A DNA stretch of 64,000 bases from Clostridium thermosuccinogenes. GTDB taxonomy: Bacteria > Bacillota > Clostridia > Acetivibrionales > DSM-5807. Numbering within the stretch: the stretch's first letter is position 1; each line of letters opens with the position of its first letter. Of the stretch, positions 33,704 to 42,867 are shown in pieces. Position numbers and translations under genes: made by a program. Location of the stretch: the NCBI RefSeq assembly GCF_002896855.1, contig NZ_CP021850.1:707665-771664 (forward strand), in the 5' to 3' direction. Under the pieces are notes generated by a model. That model ran no database searches. It had not been told where the DNA came from and worked only from the letters and a program-made list of their open reading frames with translations.

Positions 33704-34311
33704 TGGCTATACTTCCTTTCTACACGATTATTTACAACAGGCGCGGCTGCCATAATAAATCCTGCATGAAACTGCGCACCCTTCACCGGCAACTGCCTTG
33801 TTCAATCTATCCTTGCTGTGTTGGTTATTCCAAGCACAAGTCCTGAGCTTATTAGCCTTTGAACTTTCCACAGCACCGTCTTATATTAACCGTCACAATC
33901 CTTCATGCTTGCAAAGAGCAAACAATGATGGAGAGGACATTAATATTTTTGCGTTGATAGATTAATTTTAAAGCACATTACCGGTATTGTTTTCCATACT
34001 ACCGTATTACACTAATTACCCGGGATCCGACAGGGCTAAACCCTTTTGCTCCTGCATCGGTCCAGGACCTACGGCAATTCCCCGGGTTTATTCTAAATTT
34101 ACATCTCCCCTGCCTAAAAGTCAAGGGAAACTAATTTCTGCCTATCTATTGTAATATATGATATGACCCACAAAAAATGAAAGCTCGAGTTTGTCGGATT
34201 TCGTTTGATTATCTTTGTAATCCACTTTTTTACTTGAAATTTATCCTTAGAAAATGATGGCAAAAAGAGTTAATTGCCCCACGGAAAAAAATATAAGTTA
34301 AATTATTATAA
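33704..34311. other. Upstream region of aroF up to the second IS
   Basis: No gene is supported. It holds the structured segment at 34018-34087, described separately. Otherwise it is AT-rich, with no clear promoter pair recognised. Confidence 0.4.
34018..34087. ncRNA. Candidate structured element upstream of aroF
   Basis: A 7-bp closing stem (ACCCGGG 34018-34024 with CCCGGGT 34081-34087) encloses further pairable segments. In the aroF (minus) direction these include GGACCGA with TCGG-A-TCC, CAGG with CCTG, and AGGG with CCCT. It is GC-rich compared with its AT-rich surroundings. It could be the leader RNA of aroF-tyrA or a small RNA. It does not match the riboswitch consensus sequences I can recall. 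Confidence 0.35.
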
Positions 34312-35685
34312 TTAGTGTTGTGCATTTAAAAGTAAATAATTGTATTACCAAATTAATGGTAAAACAAAAGCATAAGTTGACGTAATGTGGTAGCTTTGAA
34401 TTGACCAAAAACAAAACTATTTCCACGGAGGTCAAACTTATGCCTGAGATAATAATAGAACAAAGTCAAGAAGTTATCAATTATATAAATATGCTAGATT
34501 TACCTTATTCTGAAGCCATACAAAATCACATGGTCCTTATGGTCTCAGGCATTATTACCACCGAGGGAAGCAAAAATGTTTCCAGGATCTATTCAAAGCA
34601 TACCTGTAACCGGGATAGAAGCTGTGGTTCAAGATTCCTCGGACAGTATAAATGGAGTAACGATTATGTGGACCACAAGAGAATTAACCATTCTCTAAAT
34701 GTTGTCCGTAATAGCGTGAATGAAGATACTTCAGGCTTTCTCATCATAGACGACTCTTTGAGTAAAAAAGATAAGTCTACCAAAAAGATTGAAGGCCTTG
34801 ATTTCCACCATTCACACAGTGACGGAAAACCCATGTGGTCTCATTGCGTAGTTACTTCTCATTATAAAATTTCCGAATACTCACTGCCACAAAATTTCAG
34901 GCTCTATCTTAGAAAGCAGTTCTTTGGCAATAAAGCAAAGAAGCATTTTAAGAATAAACAAGAGCTTGCAATGCAGCTTATTGATGAATTTATACCGGTT
35001 ACAGAAACAACGTACTTGTTGTTGGATGCTTGGTATACATCGGGTAAAGTGATGCTCCATGCCTTAAAGAGAGGATATCACACCATTGGAAGAATAAAAT
35101 CCAATAGAGTGATTTACCCAGGAGGCATTAAAACAAGTGTTAGAGAATTTTCAACCTTTATCAGTAAGGACGAAACCAGCCCAGTTACAGCAGGTGACGA
35201 TACTTACTATGTTTATAGGTATGAGGGTAAAATCAATGACCTTGAAAATGCCGTTATTCTGTTTTGTTGGAGCAAGCCCGATTTATCCGATAAACCAGCA
35301 TTTATACTAAGTACGGATGTTAGCCTTACCACCTCCGAAATCCTTATATATTACCAGAACCGCTGGGATATTGAGGTAAGTTACCGGTATCAAAAAAACT
35401 CACTTGGTTTTGATAAATACCAGGTAGAATCCTTAACTTCAATAAAGCGCTTCTGGAGCATGGTCTTTATGGCCTACACTTTCCTGGAGCTTTTCAGGGT
35501 TTCAAACAAGAAATCCTTAAAGCTTGATACTTTGGGAGATACCATAGGGTATTTCCGCAAACAATACTTGGTTTCAATTGCCAAGTTTGCATATACTTGT
35601 GCAGTAAAAGGGGTAACTGTCGATGCTGTTATTACCAAATTAGGGATAGCCGCATAAACATTTACAATTTACTGCACGACACTAA
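34312..35685 (+). mobile_element. IS4-superfamily insertion sequence, copy 2
   Basis: The same 1374-bp element as at 13037-14410, in the same orientation. The same terminal repeats bound it (TTAGTGTTGTGCA left, TGCACGACACTAA right). It is flanked by TTATTATAA on both sides (34303-34311, 35686-35694), a probable 9-bp target duplication. The only base change I found is C at 35240 against T at 13965, which is silent. Confidence 0.92.
34440..35657 (+). CDS. IS4-superfamily transposase (copy 2)
   Basis: A DDE transposase identical in all 405 residues to that at 13165-14382, with the YREK signature and an intact reading frame. It starts at ATG 34440 after GGAGG. The element inserted between the aroF upstream region and the EF-G-like gene and breaks no recognisable gene, though it may have separated a promoter from either neighbour. 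Confidence 0.92.
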   Translation: MPEIIIEQSQEVINYINMLDLPYSEAIQNHMVLMVSGIITTEGSKNVSRIYSKHTCNRDRSCGSRFLGQYKWSNDYVDHKRINHSLNVVRNSVNEDTSGFLIIDDSLSKKDKSTKKIEGLDFHHSHSDGKPMWSHCVVTSHYKISEYSLPQNFRLYLRKQFFGNKAKKHFKNKQELAMQLIDEFIPVTETTYLLLDAWYTSGKVMLHALKRGYHTIGRIKSNRVIYPGGIKTSVREFSTFISKDETSPVTAGDDTYYVYRYEGKINDLENAVILFCWSKPDLSDKPAFILSTDVSLTTSEILIYYQNRWDIEVSYRYQKNSLGFDKYQVESLTSIKRFWSMVFMAYTFLELFRVSNKKSLKLDTLGDTIGYFRKQYLVSIAKFAYTCAVKGVTVDAVITKLGIAA

Positions 35686-35971
35686 TTATTATAATAAAAA
35701 AGAGGAAAAATTCAAAATTAATAGAATATAAAATAATATTGGTATGAGTTCTAAACAAGTGAAAAGATGAATATATAGGAAGTTCTGCAAATTTACGGCA
35801 ACAGACATTTTTACTTCGCTCACAAAAAATTTCACAGTACCCCGACATTTTAACTTAATGCTGAATTTGATTTGATTATTAGAATTATTTTCCTAGAATT
35901 TAGGTAATATAATAACGATATAAATTAATTGGCAGCTAAGGAAAATTAAAATAAACTAAGGGGGAATTTCT

Positions 35972-38062
35972 ATGAAAGATTATACCGGTGAAAGAATCCG
36001 GAATGTCTGCCTGATGTCCCATGGAGGGGCGGGTAAGACCACTCTGGCAGAGGCGATGCTGTATAACACCGGAGTTCTTGACAGGCTGGGAAAAGTAGTT
36101 GACGGAAACACAACCACCGACTTTGATCCAGAGGAAATCAAGAGGAAGATCTCCATAAGTACGGCAATAGCGCCCTGTGAGTGGAAGGATCATAAAATCA
36201 ATGTAATTGATACTCCCGGATATTTTGATTTCGTGGGTGAAGTAAAGCAAGGCATACGTGTGGCGGACAGCGCCATAATACTGGTCTCTGCCAAGAGCGG
36301 AGTGGCTGTGGGAACAGAAAAGTCCTGGGCTTATGCCGGAGAACACAAGTTGCCCGTTGTCTTCTTCATCAATAAAATGGATGAGGAAAATGCCGATTTT
36401 TTCAAAGTTGTTGATCAGCTTATCAATACTTTCGGTAAAAAAGTAATTCCATTTCAGGTACCCATAATCGAGGGTGAAAAGTTTACCGGTTTTGTTGATA
36501 TTATAACCATGAGTGCGAAAAAGTTCGACAAGGATAAGCTGGTAGATACAGCTATTCCTGCCGATTTAGATAATAAAGTCGCCGAGATCAGGGGAGTTTT
36601 GGCTGAAGCTATCGCGGAAACGGATGAGGAACTGATGGAGAAGTTCTTCGCCGATGAGGAATTTACCCCGGAAGATATTAACCGAGGCATTTGCAGCGGA
36701 GTGGCAGATGGCTCAATCGTTCCTGTATTATGCGGTTCTGCAGCAAACAACCTGGGAGTGCAGCCCCTCATGGATATGATAATTGGATGCCTGCCGTCGG
36801 CGGCTGCTGCTCAGACGGTTAAAGGAAAATTGCCCGAAAGCGATAAAGTGGTAGAATTTAAAACAGCTCCCGATGCTCCTCTTTCAGCTCTAGTCTTTAA
36901 AACGATCGCAGACCCATTCGTAGGTAAAATTTCGCTTTTCAGAGTGTACTCAGGTACTTTAAAATCGGATTCGGTAGTATTCAATTCAACAACCCAGAAA
37001 ACTGAAAAGATCGGTTCTCTTTTTATAATGAGAGGCAAGAAACAGATTCCTACAGATAAGCTTGTAGCAGGCGACATCGGAGGTATTTCAAAGCTTCAGA
37101 ACACAAACACCAATGATACCCTTTGCGAGCAGGCAAAACCCATCGTTCTTGACAAAATAGAATACCCCGAACCTTCGATATCCCTTGCAGTTGAGCCCAA
37201 GGCAAAAGGAGACGAGGAGAAAATCAGTGCAGGGCTTCAAAAGCTGCAGGATGAAGATTTGACTTTCAAGGTAACCACAAATACGGAGACAAAGCAAACC
37301 CTCATCTCAGGCATTGGAGAACAGCATCTTGACGTGATTACCAGCAAGCTCAAATCCAAATTTGGTGTTTCTGTTAACCTGACAGATCCGAAAGTTCCTT
37401 ACAGAGAAACCATTAAGAAAAAAGTTAAAGTTGAAGGCAAGCATAAGAAGCAATCCGGTGGTCACGGCCAGTATGGTCATGTATGGATTGAATTTGAGCC
37501 CGGCGAGACGGAAGATCTGACCTTTGAAGAAAAAATATTCGGTGGTGCGGTACCCAAGCAGTATCATCCGGCTGTTGAAAAAGGTTTAAGAGAAGCCATC
37601 CAGCATGGTGTACTAGCCGGATATCCTGTTGTTAATCTCAAGGCTACGCTGGTAGATGGATCATACCATGATGTCGACTCATCGGAAATGGCCTTTAAGA
37701 TTGCAGCAAAGCTTGCATATAAGAAAGGCCTGGCAGAAGCTTCTCCTGTGCTTCTCGAGCCTATAGCCCATGTGGAGGTTTATGTGCCCGACAGCTATAT
37801 GGGAGATGTGATTGGAGATCTCAATAAGCGCCGTGGCAGGATTTTGGGAATGAATCCTCAGGAAGGGGGCATACAGCAGGTGGTAGCGGAAGTACCTCAG
37901 GCTGAGATGTTCAAATATGCCACCGAACTGAGATCCATGACTCAAGGCAGGGGATATTTCAAACTGTGGTTTGAAAGGTATGAGGAAGCTCCCGCCATGA
38001 TAAGCCAGAAGGTTATTGAGGAAGCTAAGAGGAACATGGCTGAAGATAATATGGATGAATAA
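35972..38062 (+). CDS. Elongation factor G-like GTPase (EF-G paralogue)
   Basis: A 696-residue translational GTPase with all five EF-G domains. The G1 motif is SHGGAGKTT rather than the AHIDAGKTT of canonical EF-G, G3 is DTPGYFDF and G4 is NKMD. Domain IV is present (GGHGQYGHVWIEFEPGE) and the C-terminus matches EF-G (MGDVIGDLNKRRGRILGM). It is a secondary EF-G of the EF-G2 type, not a TetM-type protection protein as far as I can judge. It stands alone; ribosomal protein genes are not nearby. A GGGGG site precedes the ATG, and a strong terminator follows. Confidence 0.85.
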   Translation: MKDYTGERIRNVCLMSHGGAGKTTLAEAMLYNTGVLDRLGKVVDGNTTTDFDPEEIKRKISISTAIAPCEWKDHKINVIDTPGYFDFVGEVKQGIRVADSAIILVSAKSGVAVGTEKSWAYAGEHKLPVVFFINKMDEENADFFKVVDQLINTFGKKVIPFQVPIIEGEKFTGFVDIITMSAKKFDKDKLVDTAIPADLDNKVAEIRGVLAEAIAETDEELMEKFFADEEFTPEDINRGICSGVADGSIVPVLCGSAANNLGVQPLMDMIIGCLPSAAAAQTVKGKLPESDKVVEFKTAPDAPLSALVFKTIADPFVGKISLFRVYSGTLKSDSVVFNSTTQKTEKIGSLFIMRGKKQIPTDKLVAGDIGGISKLQNTNTNDTLCEQAKPIVLDKIEYPEPSISLAVEPKAKGDEEKISAGLQKLQDEDLTFKVTTNTETKQTLISGIGEQHLDVITSKLKSKFGVSVNLTDPKVPYRETIKKKVKVEGKHKKQSGGHGQYGHVWIEFEPGETEDLTFEEKIFGGAVPKQYHPAVEKGLREAIQHGVLAGYPVVNLKATLVDGSYHDVDSSEMAFKIAAKLAYKKGLAEASPVLLEPIAHVEVYVPDSYMGDVIGDLNKRRGRILGMNPQEGGIQQVVAEVPQAEMFKYATELRSMTQGRGYFKLWFERYEEAPAMISQKVIEEAKRNMAEDNMDE

Positions 38063-38076
38063 AATTAAAATAAGAG

Positions 38077-38107
38077 GTGCTGCCTTAAGTTTAAGGCAGC
38101 ACTTTTT
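38077..38107 (+). terminator. Terminator after the EF-G-like gene
   Basis: GTGCTGCCTT (38077-38086) pairs with AAGGCAGCAC (38093-38102) and is followed by five T. The rest of the gap to 38411 holds no supported gene; a 63-codon frame at 38199-38390 lacks a ribosome site. Confidence 0.85.
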
Positions 38108-38411
38108 CATTTTGCTCACCAGATCCAAAGTATACCACGGTAAATACCATGGTTTTTGCTGGAACAAATTTTAAAGTGCTTAAGTCTAAAGTTACAGAAT
38201 GATAATTTTGCTTTTAAACAGCGGCCAAAGCAAGGGTTTTACGCTGACACTGCCGATATATTTATACTCTGATCTCTTTGCAGCATTGAATCAAATCACA
38301 GCTTCCCTTACAGTTTTACTGATGCAAAATAAATGCACTAATAGCCTGGCCTTTAATGCCAAAGGAGTTGGAAACATAGAGATTATATAAATATTAAAAG
38401 GGGGACATGAA

Positions 38412-39428
38412 ATGCTTAAAAGAGTGCTTTGCTTATTAATTGCAGCGGTTCTTGTCTTTTCATCCATGGCGGGATGTGGCAGTAAGAGCAGCAAAAAGAC
38501 TGCTTCTTCCGTTGCATACGATAAGAGCTTAATGTCGAATTCGAAAGCTGACTACAATTCTGCAGGTTCCGATGGTGATGCAGGTAAAGCGGAAAATGAA
38601 ACAGCGGAGGCTGATCAGGCTGCAAATGCTGATTCCATCAGTGGCGCGGGTATTTCTACTGCTTCTCTTTCCAATGCCATCTTATCCGAAAGAAAACTCA
38701 TCAGGAGCGCTAATGTCACAGTGGAAGTGGATGATTTTGAAAAGGCATACGGGCAGCTTAAGACGCTTATCAACGCCATTGGCTTTATCCAGGAGTCAAG
38801 CATCAGGAAGGACAAAAGATATATTGATTCCCAAGAGGTGTTATTGACAAGGGCAGTAATCATACTGAGGGTGGACAAGGACAAGTTCGAGCAGGTGGTG
38901 GACGGGATAAGCGGATTGGGAACTCTTATCGATCAAAGCATTTATGGTGAGGACGTAACGGACAAATATTTCGACAAGGAAGCAAGGCTGAGGCTTTTAA
39001 GATTTGAGGAAAGCCGCATTGAGGAATACCTTAAGAAGCTTACCGACCTGGATGCGATCTTTCGGGTAGAACGCCAGCTTACCGAAATACGTCATGAGAT
39101 TGAAAGCCTCACAGGCACGTTGAAAAAGTGGGATAACCTCGTGGAGCTTTCAACCATCACCGTCAACATGAACGAGAAAGAACCGGAAGCAAATGCTGGG
39201 GACAGTAAAGGTAAATCATATCTGACAAGGCTGAAGGAAAGATTTGAGGGAGGCATTAGAGGCTTGATTTCCTTCTGCGGCGATGTGGTGCTGTTCCTGG
39301 TAGGTATACTTCCGACCTTATTGCTTCTGGCAGTTTTGGGATTAATAGCTTATAAGGTTTACAGGGCATTTTCCAAAAAAACGCCCAAAGCTCCGGCAGA
39401 TAAATCATCAGAGGAGAATACCCAATAA
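38412..39428 (+). CDS. DUF4349-type lipoprotein
   Basis: A 338-residue lipoprotein. The signal ends in a lipobox (FSSMAGCGS, Cys22), followed by a low-complexity linker rich in Ser, Ala, Asp and Glu (23-90). A DUF4349-like domain (RKLIRSANVTVEVDDFEKA onward) contains a coiled coil (about 195-245, EARLRLLRFEESRIEEYLKK). One C-terminal membrane helix (about 293-317) and a Lys-rich tail close it. It is thus tied to the membrane at both ends. The function of the family is unknown. It seems to be a single-gene unit. Confidence 0.8.
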   Translation: MLKRVLCLLIAAVLVFSSMAGCGSKSSKKTASSVAYDKSLMSNSKADYNSAGSDGDAGKAENETAEADQAANADSISGAGISTASLSNAILSERKLIRSANVTVEVDDFEKAYGQLKTLINAIGFIQESSIRKDKRYIDSQEVLLTRAVIILRVDKDKFEQVVDGISGLGTLIDQSIYGEDVTDKYFDKEARLRLLRFEESRIEEYLKKLTDLDAIFRVERQLTEIRHEIESLTGTLKKWDNLVELSTITVNMNEKEPEANAGDSKGKSYLTRLKERFEGGIRGLISFCGDVVLFLVGILPTLLLLAVLGLIAYKVYRAFSKKTPKAPADKSSEENTQ

Positions 39429-39988
39429 ATGCGGTTAGGTATAGGCTGTAATCATCAGCAAAGACCTTATGAAGGGATTGAATCCATCCGGTTTCCAGTA
39501 AACCTGGTGGATTCTTTTATTTCTCTAAATTCTTATATCAAATTTATGCTTTATGTTTCCCTTGCTGTTTATATTAAAAAACTATGGATTGAAAAATATC
39601 TACAGGAATTGGAAATTATGGATTGAAACTCAGGTGCCAATTTTATATTTTTTTTCGAAAAAGAGTTGCAAAATATCCAGAACGTAGTACAATATAATTA
39701 ACGGATGAAGAGAGCATTAATTATGAAACGCTATGCTGTGTTCAGTCATAAAAGCGCATAACATATCCACACCATGGGAATATTCAGATTAAGACGACGG
39801 AAGTTTTACTTGTCAGATACTATTTTCACAAAGGTTTTACAGCAGTTTTTGGTTGGCGTTAGCAAGCACAAGCAGGGATGGTGAGAGCAGCGGGTGGAGA
39901 CTGCCGCAAGACGTCATCAAAAGGCGGGACTATTAAGTTTTGCATAAAAGCGTGATTCTCAACAATAAAAATTGATAAGGGGGATACC
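39429..39988 (+). promoter_or_regulatory. Promoter and long leader of the muropeptide-salvage operon
   Basis: TTGCAA (39666-39671), 16 bp, TACAAT (39688-39693) gives a likely promoter about 290 nt before the first gene. The leader includes a GC-rich stretch at 39865-39930 with a possible GCGG...CCGC stem. It did not match a riboswitch I know. A 65-codon frame right after the previous stop (39429-39626) has no proper ribosome site and is not called. Confidence 0.45.
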
Positions 39989-40978
39989 ATGAAAATTTTA
40001 AAGTTTGAAGACAGGTATGTGCCGGAAGTTGTGTCACTGTGGAATACTCATCTCAGCGGACAGACACAGTATAAACCGCTTACCGAAAAGGAATTCGAAG
40101 CCAAGTTTTTAAAAGATCCTAATTTTTCTTATGATGGCACTTTTGTAGCTGTGGAAGACGGAAAAGTCATCGGTTTTGCCAATGGAGTTGTAAAAAAGCA
40201 GTTTCTGCCGGGAGAGAACCATGAAAACACTCCGGGGTACCTTACCATGGTGGTGGTGGATACGGAGTACAGGGGAAAGGGCTATGGCTCGGCACTGCTT
40301 CACGAACTGGAGGAATTCTTCAGAAAAAACGGAAAAAAGAAATCCCAGTCCATTTTCTTTAATCCCATAAAGCTGGAATGGTACATACCGGGTACCGACG
40401 GACATGACCATAACAATTCTCCCGGAGTGGATGCGGATACTCCGGCGGTAAAATTTATGGAGAAAAACGGATATCGCATATTGACAAGGGAGGTCTCCTA
40501 TTATCTGAATCTTTCCGACTTCAAGATGAGTGAGAAATGCATCAAGAGGCGCCAGGAGCTTATGGAAAAGGGGATATACACCGGATTCTATGATCCTGAA
40601 AAGCATTATGGCTTCGATGAACTGTTTGATGATTTGGGAAGCGAGGACTGGAGGAAGGGCATCATGGATAACCTGGCGAAGGATAAACCTGATCCGGTTA
40701 TCGTGGCGGCAGATCATGGCAAGATCTGCGGATTTACAGGACCGATAAGGGTGCAGGAAAGCGGCAGAGGATTTTTTGTCGGGATAGGAACCCATTCACA
40801 GTATAGAGGCGAAGGAATTATGACGGTGCTGTTTGAATTGCTGATGGATGGTTTTAAAAACGCGGGGGCAAAATTCAGCAGCCTTTTTACAGGAGCGGAT
40901 AACCCTGCCGGGAAAACCTATGAACGTACAGGTTTTAAAGCGGTTAGAAACTGGGCAGTTATGGGAAAGGAGATATAA
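39989..40978 (+). CDS. Tandem GNAT-family acetyltransferase
   Basis: A 329-residue protein with two GNAT domains. The first (about 1-175) has the acetyl-CoA loop VVVDTEYRGKGYGSALL. The second (about 190-329) has IGTHSQYRGEGIMTVLF and ends in YERTGFKAVRNWAVMGKEI. It would transfer an acetyl group to an amine. In this operon an amino sugar or amino acid released from peptidoglycan is a reasonable guess. It is the first gene of the salvage operon and is followed after 3 bp by the deacetylase gene, so the two may act in sequence. It starts at ATG after AAGGGGG. Confidence 0.8.
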   Translation: MKILKFEDRYVPEVVSLWNTHLSGQTQYKPLTEKEFEAKFLKDPNFSYDGTFVAVEDGKVIGFANGVVKKQFLPGENHENTPGYLTMVVVDTEYRGKGYGSALLHELEEFFRKNGKKKSQSIFFNPIKLEWYIPGTDGHDHNNSPGVDADTPAVKFMEKNGYRILTREVSYYLNLSDFKMSEKCIKRRQELMEKGIYTGFYDPEKHYGFDELFDDLGSEDWRKGIMDNLAKDKPDPVIVAADHGKICGFTGPIRVQESGRGFFVGIGTHSQYRGEGIMTVLFELLMDGFKNAGAKFSSLFTGADNPAGKTYERTGFKAVRNWAVMGKEI

Positions 40979-40981
40979 ATT

Positions 40982-41683
40982 ATGGAAGGTAAAAGAAAGC
41001 ATATCATGGCAATAGGAGCTCATATTGGGGATGCGGAGCTGACATGCGGAAAAACACTGGCAAAGCATGCCATATTAGGGGACAAGATAACTATCGTAGG
41101 TGTGACGGCGGGTGAAAGAGGTGCGCCGCCCACCATGAGTGTAGAGGATTTCAAGCAGATGAACATCAATTCTGCCGCCGAATTTGCAAAAATGCTGAAC
41201 GGAAAATCCATAGTTCTGAATTACAGGGACGGTGAAGTTCCGGAGAATGAAGAGATAAAATTTGAAATAGCCGATCTGATCAGAAGGGAAAAGCCCGATG
41301 TAATACTTACCCACTGGTGCCACAGCATGCACAAGGACCATATGACTGTTCACCGGGTAGTAAAAGATGCCATGTTCTATGGCGCTTTGAGCACCATGGA
41401 AAGGGATCTCCCGGCCCATTACGCCAGTGGACCGTATTTTGCTGATAACTGGGAGGACTCTCACGGTTTTGTTCCATATATATATGTGGATGTGACGGAA
41501 GGATATGATCTTTGGTATGAGGCTGTTCAAAAGCTCTGGCTGACCAATAATTCTCCGTGGTTTAAATACCTGGAGTATTATGATGCACTGAGCAGGGCAA
41601 GAGGAGCCATCATACACAGGAAAAGGGCTGAATGCTTTGCGGCAGGTCCGTATGACATGAAGAAGGTAATAGATTCCTTTTAG
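40982..41683 (+). CDS. PIG-L/LmbE-family deacetylase-like protein
   Basis: A 233-residue protein of the PIG-L fold, whose members remove N-acetyl groups from GlcNAc-type substrates with zinc. The second metal motif is present (MHKDHMTVHR). The first reads GAHIGDAEL: His14 and Asp17 are kept, but the Asp two residues after the His, thought to be the general base in the AHPDDAE motif, is Gly16. Activity may therefore be reduced or the chemistry different. It sits 3 bp after the double acetyltransferase and 50 bp before the serine hydrolase. Confidence 0.8.
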   Translation: MEGKRKHIMAIGAHIGDAELTCGKTLAKHAILGDKITIVGVTAGERGAPPTMSVEDFKQMNINSAAEFAKMLNGKSIVLNYRDGEVPENEEIKFEIADLIRREKPDVILTHWCHSMHKDHMTVHRVVKDAMFYGALSTMERDLPAHYASGPYFADNWEDSHGFVPYIYVDVTEGYDLWYEAVQKLWLTNNSPWFKYLEYYDALSRARGAIIHRKRAECFAAGPYDMKKVIDSF

Positions 41684-41733
41684 GGCATGATACCGGACTT
41701 TTGCCATATTGACTGTGTTTTCAGGGTGATGCC

Positions 41734-42837
41734 ATGATTTTCAACGTGAATGATGATTCTAATGCAAATTTTGATACCGCCTTTAATTTGCTTGCCCGGT
41801 CAGCTGATGCGGGCGTTTTCCCAGGTGCGGTGGCTGCCATCGGACATTCGGACGGACTTCTGAGGGTCGGAGCCTATGGCAGCCGGTGCCTGGTGCCGGA
41901 AAAGCTTCCGGTGCTGCCGGACACTCTGTATGATCTGGCTTCCTTGACCAAGGTTGTCGCCACCACACCCTTGTTCTTAATTTTTCAGGAAAAGGGCTGG
42001 CTGTCGGCTATGGATAAGGTGTCCTACTATATTGATGGATTTGATGAAGGCAACAAAAAGCATATCACCCTTCTAAACCTGCTTACCCATACCTCCGGCA
42101 TGAAGGCCCATGTGCGGCTGGATCAAATGTGCCGAGATCGCCGGGATGCGGTGCGTTATATTACGGAACTCCCGCTTTTGCATGATCCCGGTGAAAGGGT
42201 TGTCTACAGCTGCCTGGGATACATATTGCTGGGGCATATACTTGAAAAGGTGGGAGATGACAGGTTGGATGCCCTTTGCAAAAGGTATGTTTTCGACCCT
42301 TTGGACATGCATAATACGTCTTTCAACCCTGAGCCGGGGAATATTGCCGCTACTGAGTACGATGAGAAAGAAGGAAGGCCGCTGGTGGGACTCTGCCATG
42401 ATGAAAACGCGAGGTTTTTGGGAGGAGTCTCCGGAAATGCCGGCCTCTTTTCTAATATTTATGATCTGGCCATATTCGGGCAAATGCTCATCAATAACGG
42501 CCTGCATAAGGGCAGGAGGTTCTTGTCCGGAGCAAGCATAAAAGCGATGACAAGGAATTACACTTCCCACTTAAATGAAGACAGAGGTTTGGGTTGGTGC
42601 ATAAGGGGCAGCAGATTGGGCGGTATGGAGGAGGTATACATCTCTGCCGGAGATCTCATGCCTCCGGAAGCCTATGGGCATACCGGTTTTACCGGCACTT
42701 CCCTGTGGATTGACCCTGAGGACGACCTGTTTATAATCCTGCTCAGCAACCGCGTCCATCCCAGCAGGGACAATACGGAATTTTTACGGTTCAGGCTTCT
42801 CTTCCATAATGCAGTAATGGCAGGTATGGAAAAGTGA
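41734..42837 (+). CDS. Serine hydrolase of the beta-lactamase/DD-peptidase fold
   Basis: A cytoplasmic class-C-like serine hydrolase, 367 residues. The Ser70-x-x-Lys73 motif (ASLTKV), a YSC variant of the YxN motif (VVYSCLGY) and HTG near the C-terminus (GHTGFTGTSLW) are seen. There is no signal peptide. In B. subtilis a homologue (AmiE/YbbE) lies next to namZ and cleaves the peptide from MurNAc. The same role fits here, since the next gene is namZ-like and the last is a MurR-like regulator. The ATG has AGGGTGAT upstream. Confidence 0.8.
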   Translation: MIFNVNDDSNANFDTAFNLLARSADAGVFPGAVAAIGHSDGLLRVGAYGSRCLVPEKLPVLPDTLYDLASLTKVVATTPLFLIFQEKGWLSAMDKVSYYIDGFDEGNKKHITLLNLLTHTSGMKAHVRLDQMCRDRRDAVRYITELPLLHDPGERVVYSCLGYILLGHILEKVGDDRLDALCKRYVFDPLDMHNTSFNPEPGNIAATEYDEKEGRPLVGLCHDENARFLGGVSGNAGLFSNIYDLAIFGQMLINNGLHKGRRFLSGASIKAMTRNYTSHLNEDRGLGWCIRGSRLGGMEEVYISAGDLMPPEAYGHTGFTGTSLWIDPEDDLFIILLSNRVHPSRDNTEFLRFRLLFHNAVMAGMEK

Positions 42838-42867
42838 GTCATGTAAATTAAGGGAGGCATAGCATTG

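Noticed and set aside
38199-38390. 63-codon frame after the EF-G-like gene
   Set aside because: No ribosome site and no family resemblance; it lies in a terminator-to-promoter gap.
39429-39626. 65-codon frame after the DUF4349 gene
   Set aside because: It begins right at the preceding stop with no well-placed ribosome site and has no recognisable motif.
39865-39930. T-box or other riboswitch in the leader of the GNAT gene
   Set aside because: A GGTGAGAGC stretch looked like a T-box fragment, but there is no room for the specifier and antiterminator parts and no other consensus fits.
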